A stretch of 64,000 bases of DNA from Bicyclus anynana. Lineage: Eukaryota; Arthropoda; Insecta; Lepidoptera; Nymphalidae. Positions 11,801-21,900 of this stretch are shown here, in pieces. The number at the start of each line of letters is the position of its first letter. Within the stretch, counting starts at the first letter, position 1. The DNA lies in NCBI RefSeq assembly GCF_947172395.1, contig NC_069086.1:15699572-15763571 (forward strand), read 5' to 3'. The notes beneath the pieces were generated by a model. That model did not search any database, was not told the origin of the DNA, and was given only the letters and a program-made list of their open reading frames with translations. Made by a program: the position numbers and the translations under genes.

Positions 11801-12145
11801 AGTTAGCCCTAAACCACAATCTCACCTGATAGTTAGTGCTGATGCAATCTAAGATGGAAGCGGGCTAAATTGTTAGGAGGGGGATTAAAATGATTGAGGT
11901 TTTCTTAATTGGCCCAGGTCTGGCTGGTGGGAGGCTTCGGCAGTGGCTAGTTACCACCCTACCGACAAAGACGTACGCCAAGCGATTTAACGTTCCGGTA
12001 CGATTCGTGTAGAAACCGAAAGGCGTGTGGATTTTCATCCTCCTCCTAACAAGTTAGCTCACTTCCATCTTTGATTGCAACAGCGCTTACCATCAGGTGA
12101 GATTGTAGTCAAGGGGCAAATTGTAAAGAATAAAAAAAAAAAATG
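11801..12145. mobile_element. two SINE fragments in opposite orientation
   Basis: From 11,801 to about 11,880 is a minus-strand 3' end ('ttagccct...caatctcacctgat'). From about 11,891 to 12,145 is a plus-strand copy lacking the tRNA head but including 'gtctggctggtgggaggctt' and a poly-A tail. The junction suggests insertion next to, or into, an older copy. Confidence 0.7.
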
Positions 12146-12559
12146 GGGGATGCTTCAGAGCAAGACAGTAATAAACCGTGTACGCTACACCAACAATTCA
12201 TAACTAAAATTGTTTAACCGTTTTCAAATATGTTTATGGAAATGCTACTTGTCTGGAGTACTTTACTACAAATATAACCCTAATTTATTATGAGTTCTTG
12301 TACCTCGATGCATCGCGTGTGGCGAGCGATAAGCCTGTTGTGCGCTCGTGCAAGTAAATTATATAGACTTTATCATTGTTTATGGCAAAGCTTATGGAGA
12401 AATTTCACTACTGAGTACCTAATGAATACTCATTTACCTACCTACTAATATAGGAGAGTTTTCATTTCGATTTGTTTCTTTGACACTAGTGCATTTGCGA
12501 TGGTTGTTAGGAACTTAACTCTTTGCCTTCGTACAATCAGGCCTTATTCCAATAAAGTT

Positions 12560-12945
12560 CCAGCACTTTGTTCATCATCATCATATCAGCCGATGAACGT
12601 CCATAGGACTTTTGTAGGGACTTCCAAACATCACGATACTTAACCGCCTGCATCCAGCGAATACCTGCGACTCGCTTGATGTCGTCAGTCCACCTGGCGG
12701 GCGGTCGACCAACACTGCGCTTTCTGTTGCGGGGTCGCCATTCTAGCACCTTGGGACCCCAACGGCCTTCGGCTCTTCGAACTATGTACCCCGCCCATTG
12801 CCACTACAGCTTCGCGAGACGTAGAGCTATGTCGATGACTTTAGTTCTTCTACGGATCTCCTCATTTTTGATTCGATCACGCAGAGATACTCCTAGCTAC
12901 CTTATGAAGCTTATAGCACTCACTTACAGGCGTTGTTCACAATAA
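12560..12945 (-). mobile_element. RTE-type LINE relic (C-terminus of reverse transcriptase ORF)
   Basis: On the minus strand the frame ending at 12,537 reads LEWRPRNRKRSVGRPPARW followed by TDDIKRVAG...W...R.VWKSLQ. This is the conserved C-terminal tail of RTE-clade reverse transcriptase proteins, also seen in the intact copy at 52,866. A (CAT)n tract at the left end (near 12,572) is the element's 3' tail. The reverse transcriptase domain itself is absent, so this is a dead 5'-truncated copy. Confidence 0.75.
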
Positions 12946-12959
12946 ATAATTTCACACTG

Positions 12960-13447
12960 ACCAATATGTAGAAGTTAACGATTCAGCAAATTCGCTCTTG
13001 CACCGCGAGTCGCGGGCGACGTGCCAATAATGCCAACTGTCAAAATAGTTGGAACCACCGACGTCGTAAAATGCACAGTAAAATGAGGGAAAAAACGCAA
13101 AAGGAAAATTTTCAGTCATTACTCCCCGTTGTAAAAGCCTTTGTGGCGGTTTCCTTACATTTTCATTGTGTCATCCGAAGCCGCAAAGGGGAGTCTAGAC
13201 TATTGATGAGCGGAATCTTGTTATGTAGTCTCTAAGAGTTTTTCTTTAGGAGGCTGATGTTTTCATTCACATAGTATATAGTTGCAATGTAATTTGCTTA
13301 AAAGCATAATGGCGTATATAACGACAGTTTACAGTTTTTACCCGACTGCGTCAGAAGGAGGGTAATGTAGCAAACCTCTGTACCTATGTGCCCCGCCCAT
13401 TCCCACTTCAGGTTCGTCGAATTGATTTCATGTGAAATAGGCTTATT
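12960..13447. other. unique-looking intergenic DNA with a CpG cluster
   Basis: Around 13,000-13,200 are phrases such as 'gcgagtcgcgggcgacgtg' and 'gcctttgtggcggtttcctt' that do not match the repeats here. No ORF or splice-linked exon is supported. Confidence 0.35.
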
Positions 13448-13735
13448 CGTCGTGATAGCCCAGTGGATATGACTTCTGCCTCCGATTCCGGAGGGTGTGT
13501 GTTCGAATCAAGTCCGGGGCTTGCACTAAGAAACTAAATATCACGTGTCCCAAACGATGAAGGAAAAACATCGTGAGAAAATCCGTACACCAGGGAATTT
13601 TCTTAATTCTCTGCGTGTGTGAAAAAAGTTTTCTAATCCGCATTTGGCCAGCGTGGTGGCCTAACCCCTCTCATTCTAAAAGAAGACTCGAGCTCAGTAG
13701 TGAGCCGAATATGGGTTGATAAAGATGAGGCTAAT
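13448..13735 (+). mobile_element. second tRNA-derived SINE family
   Basis: The head has an A-box (tagcccagtggatatgac) and a B-box (tgttcgaatcaa). It is followed by 'aactaaatatcacgtgt', 'catcgtgagaaaat' and the tail 'gagccgaatatgggttgat'. The same family is on the minus strand at 20,263-20,520 and 45,460-45,726. Confidence 0.8.
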
Positions 13736-14032
13736 TAGATCGATTGCATACATATTACCTAGGCCTATTAATATTGTAATGCTAATTGTGTCCTAGTTGC
13801 AATATCACATTAGGCAAGGTTGCTTAACTTTTGACACATTGTTAGCAGTGAAGTATTAATCCTCTCTGACATAGATATATACCTCCGTCGCTTTGTAACT
13901 GAGAGACCCTGAGTTCGATTTCCTGCTCTAGTCAATTTAGGATATCCCCGTACTCGATAAAATTCTTCGTTGACATGAGATCCTCAGAAAAAAAAGCCTT
14001 TCTAACTTTTTACATTACATTGCATATTTACG

Positions 14033-14205
14033 ACTAGCTGAAGTCGCGCGGTTTCACCCGCGTGGTTCCCGTTCCCGTAGGACTACGAGGATAATATATA
14101 GCCTTTAGTCTTCCTCAATAAATGGGCTAGAATTTTTCAAATCGGACTAGTAGTTCCTGAGATTAGCGTGTACGACCAAACAAACTGTTCAGCTTATACG
14201 AGTAT
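14033..14205 (-). mobile_element. Helitron-like element, 5'-truncated
   Basis: The family end (actagctgaagtcgcgcggt hairpin region) is at the left, and the body reads 'aatgggctagaatttttcaa' through 'cctgagattagcg'. The distal 'tataatattagtatagat' terminus is degenerate. Confidence 0.65.
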
Positions 14206-15695
14206 GTGGTTTAAAATTCGTGTATTTAAAGTATCTAGGCTTAGTTTACAAAACGTCAAGGTCTGTGTAGAAGACTACTACCGGTTAAGAACGCTTCTGC
14301 TGAGAAGAACAAACAATTGATAAAACAAAGAAAGATGAAACAAATCTCAATCCTATCCCATTTAATAATTATTACACAAAGAAAAGTTAATCATACCAGC
14401 TCTTTATCTTCCATTGCTATTCTACGATACATCTAACATCTATAAATCTATTATCTATGTACCTATTATTTATATATCTTCGCTTATCTTTTCATTAAAT
14501 ATTACATAGGTCAAGGTTATTTTTCTTCGACCGCTTCGTATCAATTCACATTATTGTTTCAATAAGGTTGTCACTAACCCAGAAAATAATAAAAAGGAGA
14601 ATTAAAATGTTAATCCTAAAATGAATTATTTTCTAGGTGAATATATTTACGTAAAACCTAAACAAAAAATAACCTAAACAATAGTCTAAATATATAATAT
14701 AAGTCTAATACACGCAGGGTGGACTTTAAAATCGCGATAAAATTAAAGAAAAATCCTAATAAAACATAAATACCCTAAAAACCCAAATCGAAAATCCTGT
14801 AATAGGAGTATGGCTACTGAACCTTTAAATCATCGTTTTCGTTCGACACCCCTTTTTTCTTGAGCTATTTTTATTCACCTATAATATTTCAGGTAAATAT
14901 GTGCACCATAAGTATCGCCTTTGTGTACCTTAAATTAACAAATCAAATACTAAAATATACCGAAAGCTACAAAGAATGATTAAAACCAGCAGACCCTGAA
15001 ATATAGGTCAATTGACAACCCTAGCAAAACGAAGTTCAAGTGATGGTCAATATGACCACCGCGACATAAAAGAAAAAGGTCAAACATTTACTCCATACAT
15101 TGTAGTACGATAGTCGAGCTTTAAACTTCAATCATGCTTTATTAAATAACGCTTTTGAAGCCCCTATTATGGTAATAGTCTTCGCCGTTGAAATATACGG
15201 TCCGGACGGTAGAAAATTCAATTTTTATTTTTTTTTCTTTCAAACTTTTACTAATATCGTAGATTTGCAATTCATTTATTTCAAGTAGGCTCAGCTTACA
15301 AGCACTTTTGATACGTCAGTTGACTATTTGTAAAGATTCTACCACCGGTTCGGAAGGCATGTTCTGCTGAGAAGAAACCGGAAAGAAACTCAACAGTTGC
15401 TCTTTCAAAAAAATCATACAATATTATAATCTACAATTGATCACAACATTACAATTTCTTATAGTTTTACTTCCTGCGTGAAGTTGAAAGCTGATCAAAA
15501 TCCAAAAGCCGTTAAATCGTAAATTACGAATCTTATTGAAATCCAGAAATAAATATAAAGTCATAACAAAACGAAACGATGTTACCAGAGAAGTTAAAGA
15601 TAAATTCTGAAAGCAGCGCAATACCTTACCAATTTATGCCTAAACCCACCTCAATCACCCGAGACGTCTCATTTCGTAAAGCTAAGGATATTCGA
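14206..15695. other. intergenic, AT-rich, with one dispersed repeat
   Basis: The segment around 15,290-15,410 ('ctaccaccggttcggaag', 'ttctgctgagaagaaaccgg') resembles 14,270-14,310 ('ctaccggttaagaacg', 'ttctgctgagaagaac'), indicating a dispersed repeat. No gene is supported. Confidence 0.4.
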
Positions 15696-15700
15696 GGCCG

Positions 15701-15708
15701 TGACGTCA
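15701..15708. promoter_or_regulatory. palindromic CRE-like site TGACGTCA
   Basis: A perfect TGACGTCA octamer sits in a locally GC-rich stretch ('ggccgtgacgtcacgcgagg'), about 1.4 kb upstream of the intronless ORF at 17,081 and about 350 bp upstream of a CpG-rich patch. It is a CREB/ATF consensus. Whether it belongs to a promoter is inference. Confidence 0.35.
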
Positions 15709-16039
15709 CGCGAGGCCACGCCCTCAAACTCGATAAAAGCACCGCTCAAAGGTAACCCAAAATGGAAATGTCAGCCTCCTCAGCTACAGTGTAGGCATGT
15801 CGACAATTACATAAACATTCTATAGATCATCAAGTATCAGTCTGAAACAAACGGTACAAGATCCTATTGTTACGATTTCCTTCGCGGAAAGAATAACGGT
15901 CGCAAATGAAAAAAGACAATGCACAAAGGAGCAATACCCATTCTGTGGTGCATTTACAACTGAAAAGCTTAACTGGAGGGACGTGTGCCATCATTGCGAT
16001 GAGACGTATCTACGTAAGACACTAGGAATTGGTAGTAAC

Positions 16040-16258
16040 TGTGAGGGTGTGCGCATGCGCGAAGCCCAAGGACACGAGCCGTGGCTCAGTCTGGCGGGAG
16101 GCACCGCCGCGGCCACCTGTCCCTCCCGCGCGCAGCATGCGGAGTGCCGCATAGGCAGCGTCGCGAGGCCGCCCCGAACCCCGCATGCCAGGCCGAGAAG
16201 CAGACGCCGGCCGCAGAGCGACCCTAAGCACCGAGCCCCCCCGGGCGCTCCGATTTAG
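16040..16258. promoter_or_regulatory. CpG-rich patch, possible promoter or untranslated first exon
   Basis: The patch is strongly GC- and CpG-rich ('ggaggcaccgccgcggccac', 'gccggccgcagagcgaccct') within AT-rich surroundings. Both strands are open, as expected of GC-rich DNA, and neither frame looks like a protein. The recognised coding exons downstream (18,884 onward) are similarly GC-rich, so it may be a 5' exon or promoter of that gene. No splice link could be shown. Confidence 0.3.
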
Positions 16259-17080
16259 CCTCGTAATTGGATTTTAACGTTCAATAAGCAACGTTACGCT
16301 GATTTGATTGGAAAGTGCTTTCCGCTTCGATATTGCAGCTTGCTTTACTTCCTCCCGACGGCTCCGCTTTGTGTAGATGCTTTACTTGTTTCTCAAAATT
16401 AATTAGGTACCAAATACAGGTAGATCACTTGACAACTTACGTAACCTGTTACGAAGTCACTGGTGCATTGAAATGTGATAGCAACACCGATATGCGAGTA
16501 CACCTTGCGAAGGACAAATCGAGAGTGTCGCCTTATTATTCGTGAATATGACTTGCTGGGAGAGTGTAGGGTTACTGGGCCCCTGTGCGCTTCTCGCTTC
16601 GTCTGACGTCCGGGTGAGTTCAATACCTAACCAATTCAAGGTCACGTTTACGCCGTCTTACGGTTACGGGATACAATTGACATTTGCCATGAAATCGTCT
16701 CATTAGCTTGAAAATCTGTTTAAAAGTTCAATGGTAGAAATATCAAACAATAGATCTAATAATAAACGTCATTCTGCTGATCAATGAGCCATATCCAGTT
16801 GAATTTATGAATGAACATCAAGTTTCAAGTAATCAATATTCCTGATAGTAAATATCACGCTAAAAGTGTAAATACGAGTAACTAATAGATCAAATAGAGA
16901 TAAAATTTGTAGTTTTCATAAACAAGTCAATTAGAAATGTGTACATTTTATTAAGTCATTCTAGTCTTCGAAAACACATTCGCATCGAGCAAATATTGAC
17001 TTGCTTAGTTTGCTACAGTAGATAGTCAGTAATATTTTATCCGTAGAGTAGTGAGCAGACATCTATAAGCTGAAGTCACA

Positions 17081-18238
17081 ATGGTTTCAATAGTGTTATT
17101 GACTACTGAGGAAGTTTTACAAAGAAATGGCTTTTGGTACTGCCTTGACACTATTTGGATTACGCAAGAAATGGAACCCTTCGAAGAAGTGAAACCGGAA
17201 CATGTGTATACTAAACCTCTGTCAAGGGATATATATTATGCTAAGTTTCCTGATATTCCAAGAAGCGAATCTGAAGATGAAAACTCTTTGACTGTCAAAG
17301 GATTTATTGACAAACATCGAGAATGGAAATCAAAGATTACTATTAGAAAACTAGATTCTCGAAGAAATTCCTTACTATCAAATTTAAGTGTAAAATCTGA
17401 GGTGTCAAACAACCGTTCGACAACTAGTGATGTATCTAAAAAAGTCAAAGCATCCATCACTGAAGAAAATAAAACAGTAATCCCCAAACTTATCAATAAT
17501 GATGAACGAATTCACAACTTCTTCACAAACTTGCTCCAAAGTATACCGCCGCCACCAATAGAAGATGTATCAAAAACAAACTGTTCTATTATGCAACCAC
17601 AAACAATAAAGTCTGAAATTTCCGACGTAGACTTACCTGACTATGCTGATTTTGAAAGCCACTGTGTTCTCCAGTCAAATGAAACACAAACTTTAGGTCC
17701 AGCTACATCAACATTAAAGAAAACAAATTACAAGACGAATATAAGCGGCAATTCCTTTAAAATTGACGCTGATTCAGAGCAATTTGAATGGTATGAAACT
17801 ATTTACGGAGTATCCGAATTGATAGAATCCCAGGATACTGGCGACTTTACAAACAGTACTCACAGGTTAGCAACAACTGCAGAAACTGATGATGTTATAT
17901 CCTGGTCGGAAATTGTGGAAATGTGTGACTTGACGGAAAGTATTTTAGATAAAGATACACTTGAATCCGAAAAGGTGATAAGCCATTCGCATTACATAAA
18001 CGATGGCATATCTGACCTATCTGATAGTGAAGAAGAAGGCGCTTACACTAAATTTGTGTCGAACAAATTAAGACAATCATTGAAACATAAAGGAGGCATA
18101 CCTGATTCGTCTTCAATAGAAAACTTAAACTGTGAAAATGAAGATTTGTTACATATTAACATTGTGCAAAACGATTCAACCTTTTACAAAACGTTTTACC
18201 GATTAGCACCAGACGAAGAAGATTTGGTAAATGTGTAG
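17081..18238 (+). CDS. intronless ORF, uncharacterised acidic protein, 385 aa
   Basis: The uninterrupted ORF has 385 codons. The start ATG is in good context (cacaATGG) and an AATAAA signal lies 37 bp after the stop. I do not recognise the protein. Residues about 1-60 are ordered and aromatic (FWYCLDTIWITQ). The rest is Ser/Thr/Asp/Glu-rich with short conserved-looking islands: IPRSESEDEN, LQSIPPPPIED, EQFEWYETIYG, WSEIVEMCDLTESILD and DLSDSEEEG. The acidic patches look like casein-kinase-2 sites. No signal peptide, membrane segment or zinc finger is visible. Its reading frame, AT-leaning codon use and polyadenylation signal support a real gene; it could be a fast-evolving lepidopteran orphan or an old retrocopy. 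It lies just upstream of the first exon seen of the MYND gene. If that gene's missing 5' exons lie further left, this ORF is nested in its intron. Confidence 0.75.
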   Translation: MVSIVLLTTEEVLQRNGFWYCLDTIWITQEMEPFEEVKPEHVYTKPLSRDIYYAKFPDIPRSESEDENSLTVKGFIDKHREWKSKITIRKLDSRRNSLLSNLSVKSEVSNNRSTTSDVSKKVKASITEENKTVIPKLINNDERIHNFFTNLLQSIPPPPIEDVSKTNCSIMQPQTIKSEISDVDLPDYADFESHCVLQSNETQTLGPATSTLKKTNYKTNISGNSFKIDADSEQFEWYETIYGVSELIESQDTGDFTNSTHRLATTAETDDVISWSEIVEMCDLTESILDKDTLESEKVISHSHYINDGISDLSDSEEEGAYTKFVSNKLRQSLKHKGGIPDSSSIENLNCENEDLLHINIVQNDSTFYKTFYRLAPDEEDLVNV

Positions 18239-18274
18239 TTTATGTAAATTATATTGTAAATAGTATATAATATA

Positions 18275-18280
18275 AATAAA
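18275..18280 (+). terminator. polyadenylation signal AATAAA for the 17,081 ORF
   Basis: AATAAA lies 37 bp downstream of the stop, in AT-rich DNA and before the Helitron-like insertion at 18,311. The implied 3' UTR is very short. Confidence 0.6.
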
Positions 18281-18310
18281 AGTATTGTAAAATATGAGGT
18301 GTATCATTTA

Positions 18311-18502
18311 TCTATACTAATATTATAAAGCTGAAGAGTTTGTTTTTGCTTGTTTACTTGAACGAGCTAATTTCAGGAAGTACTGGTCCGATTTGGAAAA
18401 TTATTTCAGTGTTAGATAGCCCATTTATCGAGGAAGGCTATAGGCTATATATTATCCCGGGAACGGTAACCACGCGGGTGAAACCGCGCGGCGTCTGCTA
18501 GT
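18311..18502 (+). mobile_element. Helitron-like element (Lep1-type), complete
   Basis: This is the best copy for defining the family. It starts TCTATACTAATATTATAAAG and contains 'tactggtccgatttggaaaa' and 'gatagcccatttatcgagga'. It ends with the hairpin region 'ccacgcgggtgaaaccgcgc' and CTAGT. The host dinucleotide A/T flanks fit Helitron insertion. Confidence 0.75.
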
Positions 18503-18883
18503 TACACAATAAAAAGTTATACCCTTGACTAGATCCTATTTATTACAAATATTGTTGACTCTGTTTGTGATAAACCAGCAATTTGAATATTGTCCGGCAT
18601 ATTCGCTATTTTTATAGTACTTTTACATTTTACTGCATGGTATCTTATAATAGTTTATCACCATTAAAAAAAATAAGTCATGGAATAAATAATAAATATT
18701 AAAATCTCCTTAGCCTTAAAATCCAGGAATTAGAAACTTAGAATTTTTAATAATCTTTTCTCTAATATACGTTAATTATTATTTTTTAATTTTTTAATAA
18801 ATTATAACTAGAGTTTAGATTAAGTAGATTTTATTTTCTAGAATAGAGTTTTCTTTATTATAAAGAACAATCTCATTTTCCAG

Positions 18884-18981
18884 CCTCCAGAGAACGAGTT
18901 GCAGAAGAATTCAGACCGCGTGCTCTCTGAGCACGAGCTCCGGGTCCAGAGGTCGTTGCAAAAGCTCAATGTGCCGGAATG
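18884..18981 (+). CDS. MYND gene, first visible exon
   Basis: The acceptor is 'cattttccag' and the donor 'gaatg|gtatgt'. The exon enters in phase 0 and leaves after two bases of a Trp codon. It encodes PPENELQKNSDRV...SLQKLNVPEW, charged and probably helical. No initiator is present. Confidence 0.7.
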
Positions 18982-21900
18982 GTATGTCCATTTTGAATTA
19001 AGTTAATTAAATCTGCAGCAATAAGGACGCCTTTGCATGATAAAAAAATATCTGTATATCTTATCTTTCCTTTTATATTTAGTAGCTATAATCATCATCA
19101 TCATATTATAGAGCTTTTGTAAGGACTTCCAAACATCACGATCCTGAGCCGCCTGCATCCAGCGAATCCCTGCGATTGGCTTGATGTTATCAGTCCAACT
19201 GGTGGGAGGTACACCTACACTGCGCTTTCTAGTGAGGGGTCGCCATTCCAGCACACTGGGACCCCAAAGTCTCTTCGAACTATGTGCCCCCAAAGTCTCT
19301 TCCAACTATGTACCCCGCCCATTGCCACTTCAGCTTCGTGACTCGTTGAGCTAAGTCGGTGACTTTGGTTCTTCTGCGGATCTCCTCATTTCCAATTTTA
19401 ACTCTCAGCCTTCTTATGAGGCCCATATTTAGCATGTTTAGTAATGATGCATTAAATAATTTCTACTTTTTTTATTTTTATTATTTTTTTTTTATTGAGA
19501 AAGAATACAATAAGGAACTTAAGCTAACTTATCCTAATAACTATACAAATCACGCCCACGTGGAATGGTGGCAAGAATACTGGCTGCATTTCCGCGCTGG
19601 ACAGCCAGGCTGATTGATCCTTTACGCAAAAAAAGCGCCAGCTCTTCTGTCACCAGTCGCGGCAACTAGCCGCGGTGAAATGATACGGTAAAATTTTTTG
19701 GCACTGCGACTCCATGGCCCAAGGGTTTCCACGGCAATAGGTACAAATATGTAACTTTCTGTCAGAGAGGCATACTTGAGCATACATTTCTATACTTTCC
19801 TAACACTATCTATAGTTGTAATTTCAAATCGCAAAGCATCTCAAACTGGGCAAGGCTTATATAGTAAGGTCGCTCTTTAGAGAGATTTTTCGTAAACTAA
19901 CCTCCAATTTTCCAATATTTTTTGAAGTCGGTTAAAAACGCGAGAAATGTTGCAAAAACTGCACGTTATCGTCGCAAACTTTACGAGTATTTGTGTGTAC
20001 CAGATAAGATATGCATAATTATATTCCAAACAATGTTTGCAAGCGTGCAGTTTCCCACGGCTTGGACTATGAGCTGAGCTATTATCATTAACGAAGTAAT
20101 TTGACGCGGACATGTCTTAATGAATGTCGCAGCTGATATTATTCGCCTCAAATTATTCAGGGGATCTACACTCTAGTATAAGGTAGAGCTGGTCTAAGAT
20201 CCGACATTAGAAGTATATACCCTCATCTGTTATTCTAATAATAATAAAATAATAATTCATCATTATCAACCCATATACGGCTCACTGTTGAGCTCGAATC
20301 TCCTCTCAGTAGAGAGGGTTTGGGTCTAATAGTCTACCACGCTGGCCCAATGCGGATTGGCAGACACACGGAGAGAATTGAGAAAATTCTCTGGAGTGCA
20401 GGTTTCCCTGTTTCTCGGCTCCGCTGCCTCGCTCCGCTGCCACGCTCCGCTTCGGTGAACCGGCAGCATAAGTCAAAGATAGTGAATTAGCCTGCTGATA
20501 ACGATAATGATGATGTAAAAAGCTTGTACCGAAAAATGTTTACATACTTACCTATCATTATAATAACATATTGACCTGATTCTTCAAAAGTGCTTGTTCT
20601 ACTTTATGAATGAACTAGCGGACGCCCATATAATATATAAATAAATAATAAAAATAGTAAATTAATTAAAAATTAAAAAAATGATCTGACTTCAAAATCA
20701 CAAAATTATTTTCACTAAACTAAAAAGTAAAAAATAACAGTGTAAATACTACCTTCTGATCACTTTAAAGGAGGTGTAAAGCCAGTGGCGTATTAATTAA
20801 AGCCGTGTCTGAAAGAATCGCGGTAAAGAACTGTCTGAAAATCCTAAATGTTTATGATTAAAACGGTTTGAGTTAATACATCAATGTCTTGGTCTTTCCA
20901 ACAAAAACAGAATCATCAGAATCGGTCCCTAAACGACGAAGTTATGCGCGAACATACCTACATAAAAAAATATATACGGTCGAATTTAGAAACCTCCTCC
21001 ATTTTTTTAAGTCGATTAAACATTGTAGAGTTTTTCTCTAAACCCGCGGGAACCTCGTATATTATCGGGATAAAAAGTAGCCTATATGTTGCTCAATAAC
21101 TTCCTCTAACTTCCAGTGTAAATCCCATTAAAACCGGTCCAGCCATTCCAAAGATAAGCCCGGGCAAACAGGCAGACAAAAATTTACAAAAGCTGGTTTG
21201 TGATTTGGTATTCTGGTAAAACACAGTTATTTTGGAAACACAGTTATTTTTGACCTTGTTAGAAAATATACTCGTGTGGTTTGCTGTGTGATTCAAAAAA
21301 ATGGTCAGCTCGGAGTTGGAAGTTATATGGTAATATAACCCCCGTGCCTCAGAAAGCACGTAAAGCCGTTCATTATTATCAGCAACATGAAAATCTCTTA
21401 GTAGCTTAGCATTCACTTAATCTATAGTCAGGAATCCGTTGTACATTTTTAACGAGGTTATTATAACAGCCACAATGTCTACAAATTGCGTAGTACATTA
21501 TCTTGTTCCGACGTTCAGAAAATTTTATTTCCTGGAAACACAGACAGGCACTTTTATTTATATATATTGATATCGACTTTGTTAGAAAATATACTCGTGT
21601 GGTTTGCTGTGTGATTCAAAAAAATTGTCAGTTCGGAGTTGGAAGTTATATGGTAATATAACCCCCGTGCCTCAGAAAGCACGTAAAGCCGTCGGTCCCG
21701 TTCATTATTATCAGCAACATGAAAATCTCTTAGTAGCTTAAGCATTCACTTAATCTATAGTCAGGAATCCGTTGTACATTTTTAACGAGGTTATTATAAC
21801 AGCCACAATGTCTACAAATTGCGTAGTACATTATCTTGTTCCGACGTTCAGAAAATTTTATTTCCTGGAAACACAGACAGGCACTTTTATTTATATATAT

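Noticed and set aside
15983..16258. 91-codon Arg/Pro-rich ORF
   Set aside because: It lies in a CpG-rich patch where both strands are open; composition explains the ORF.
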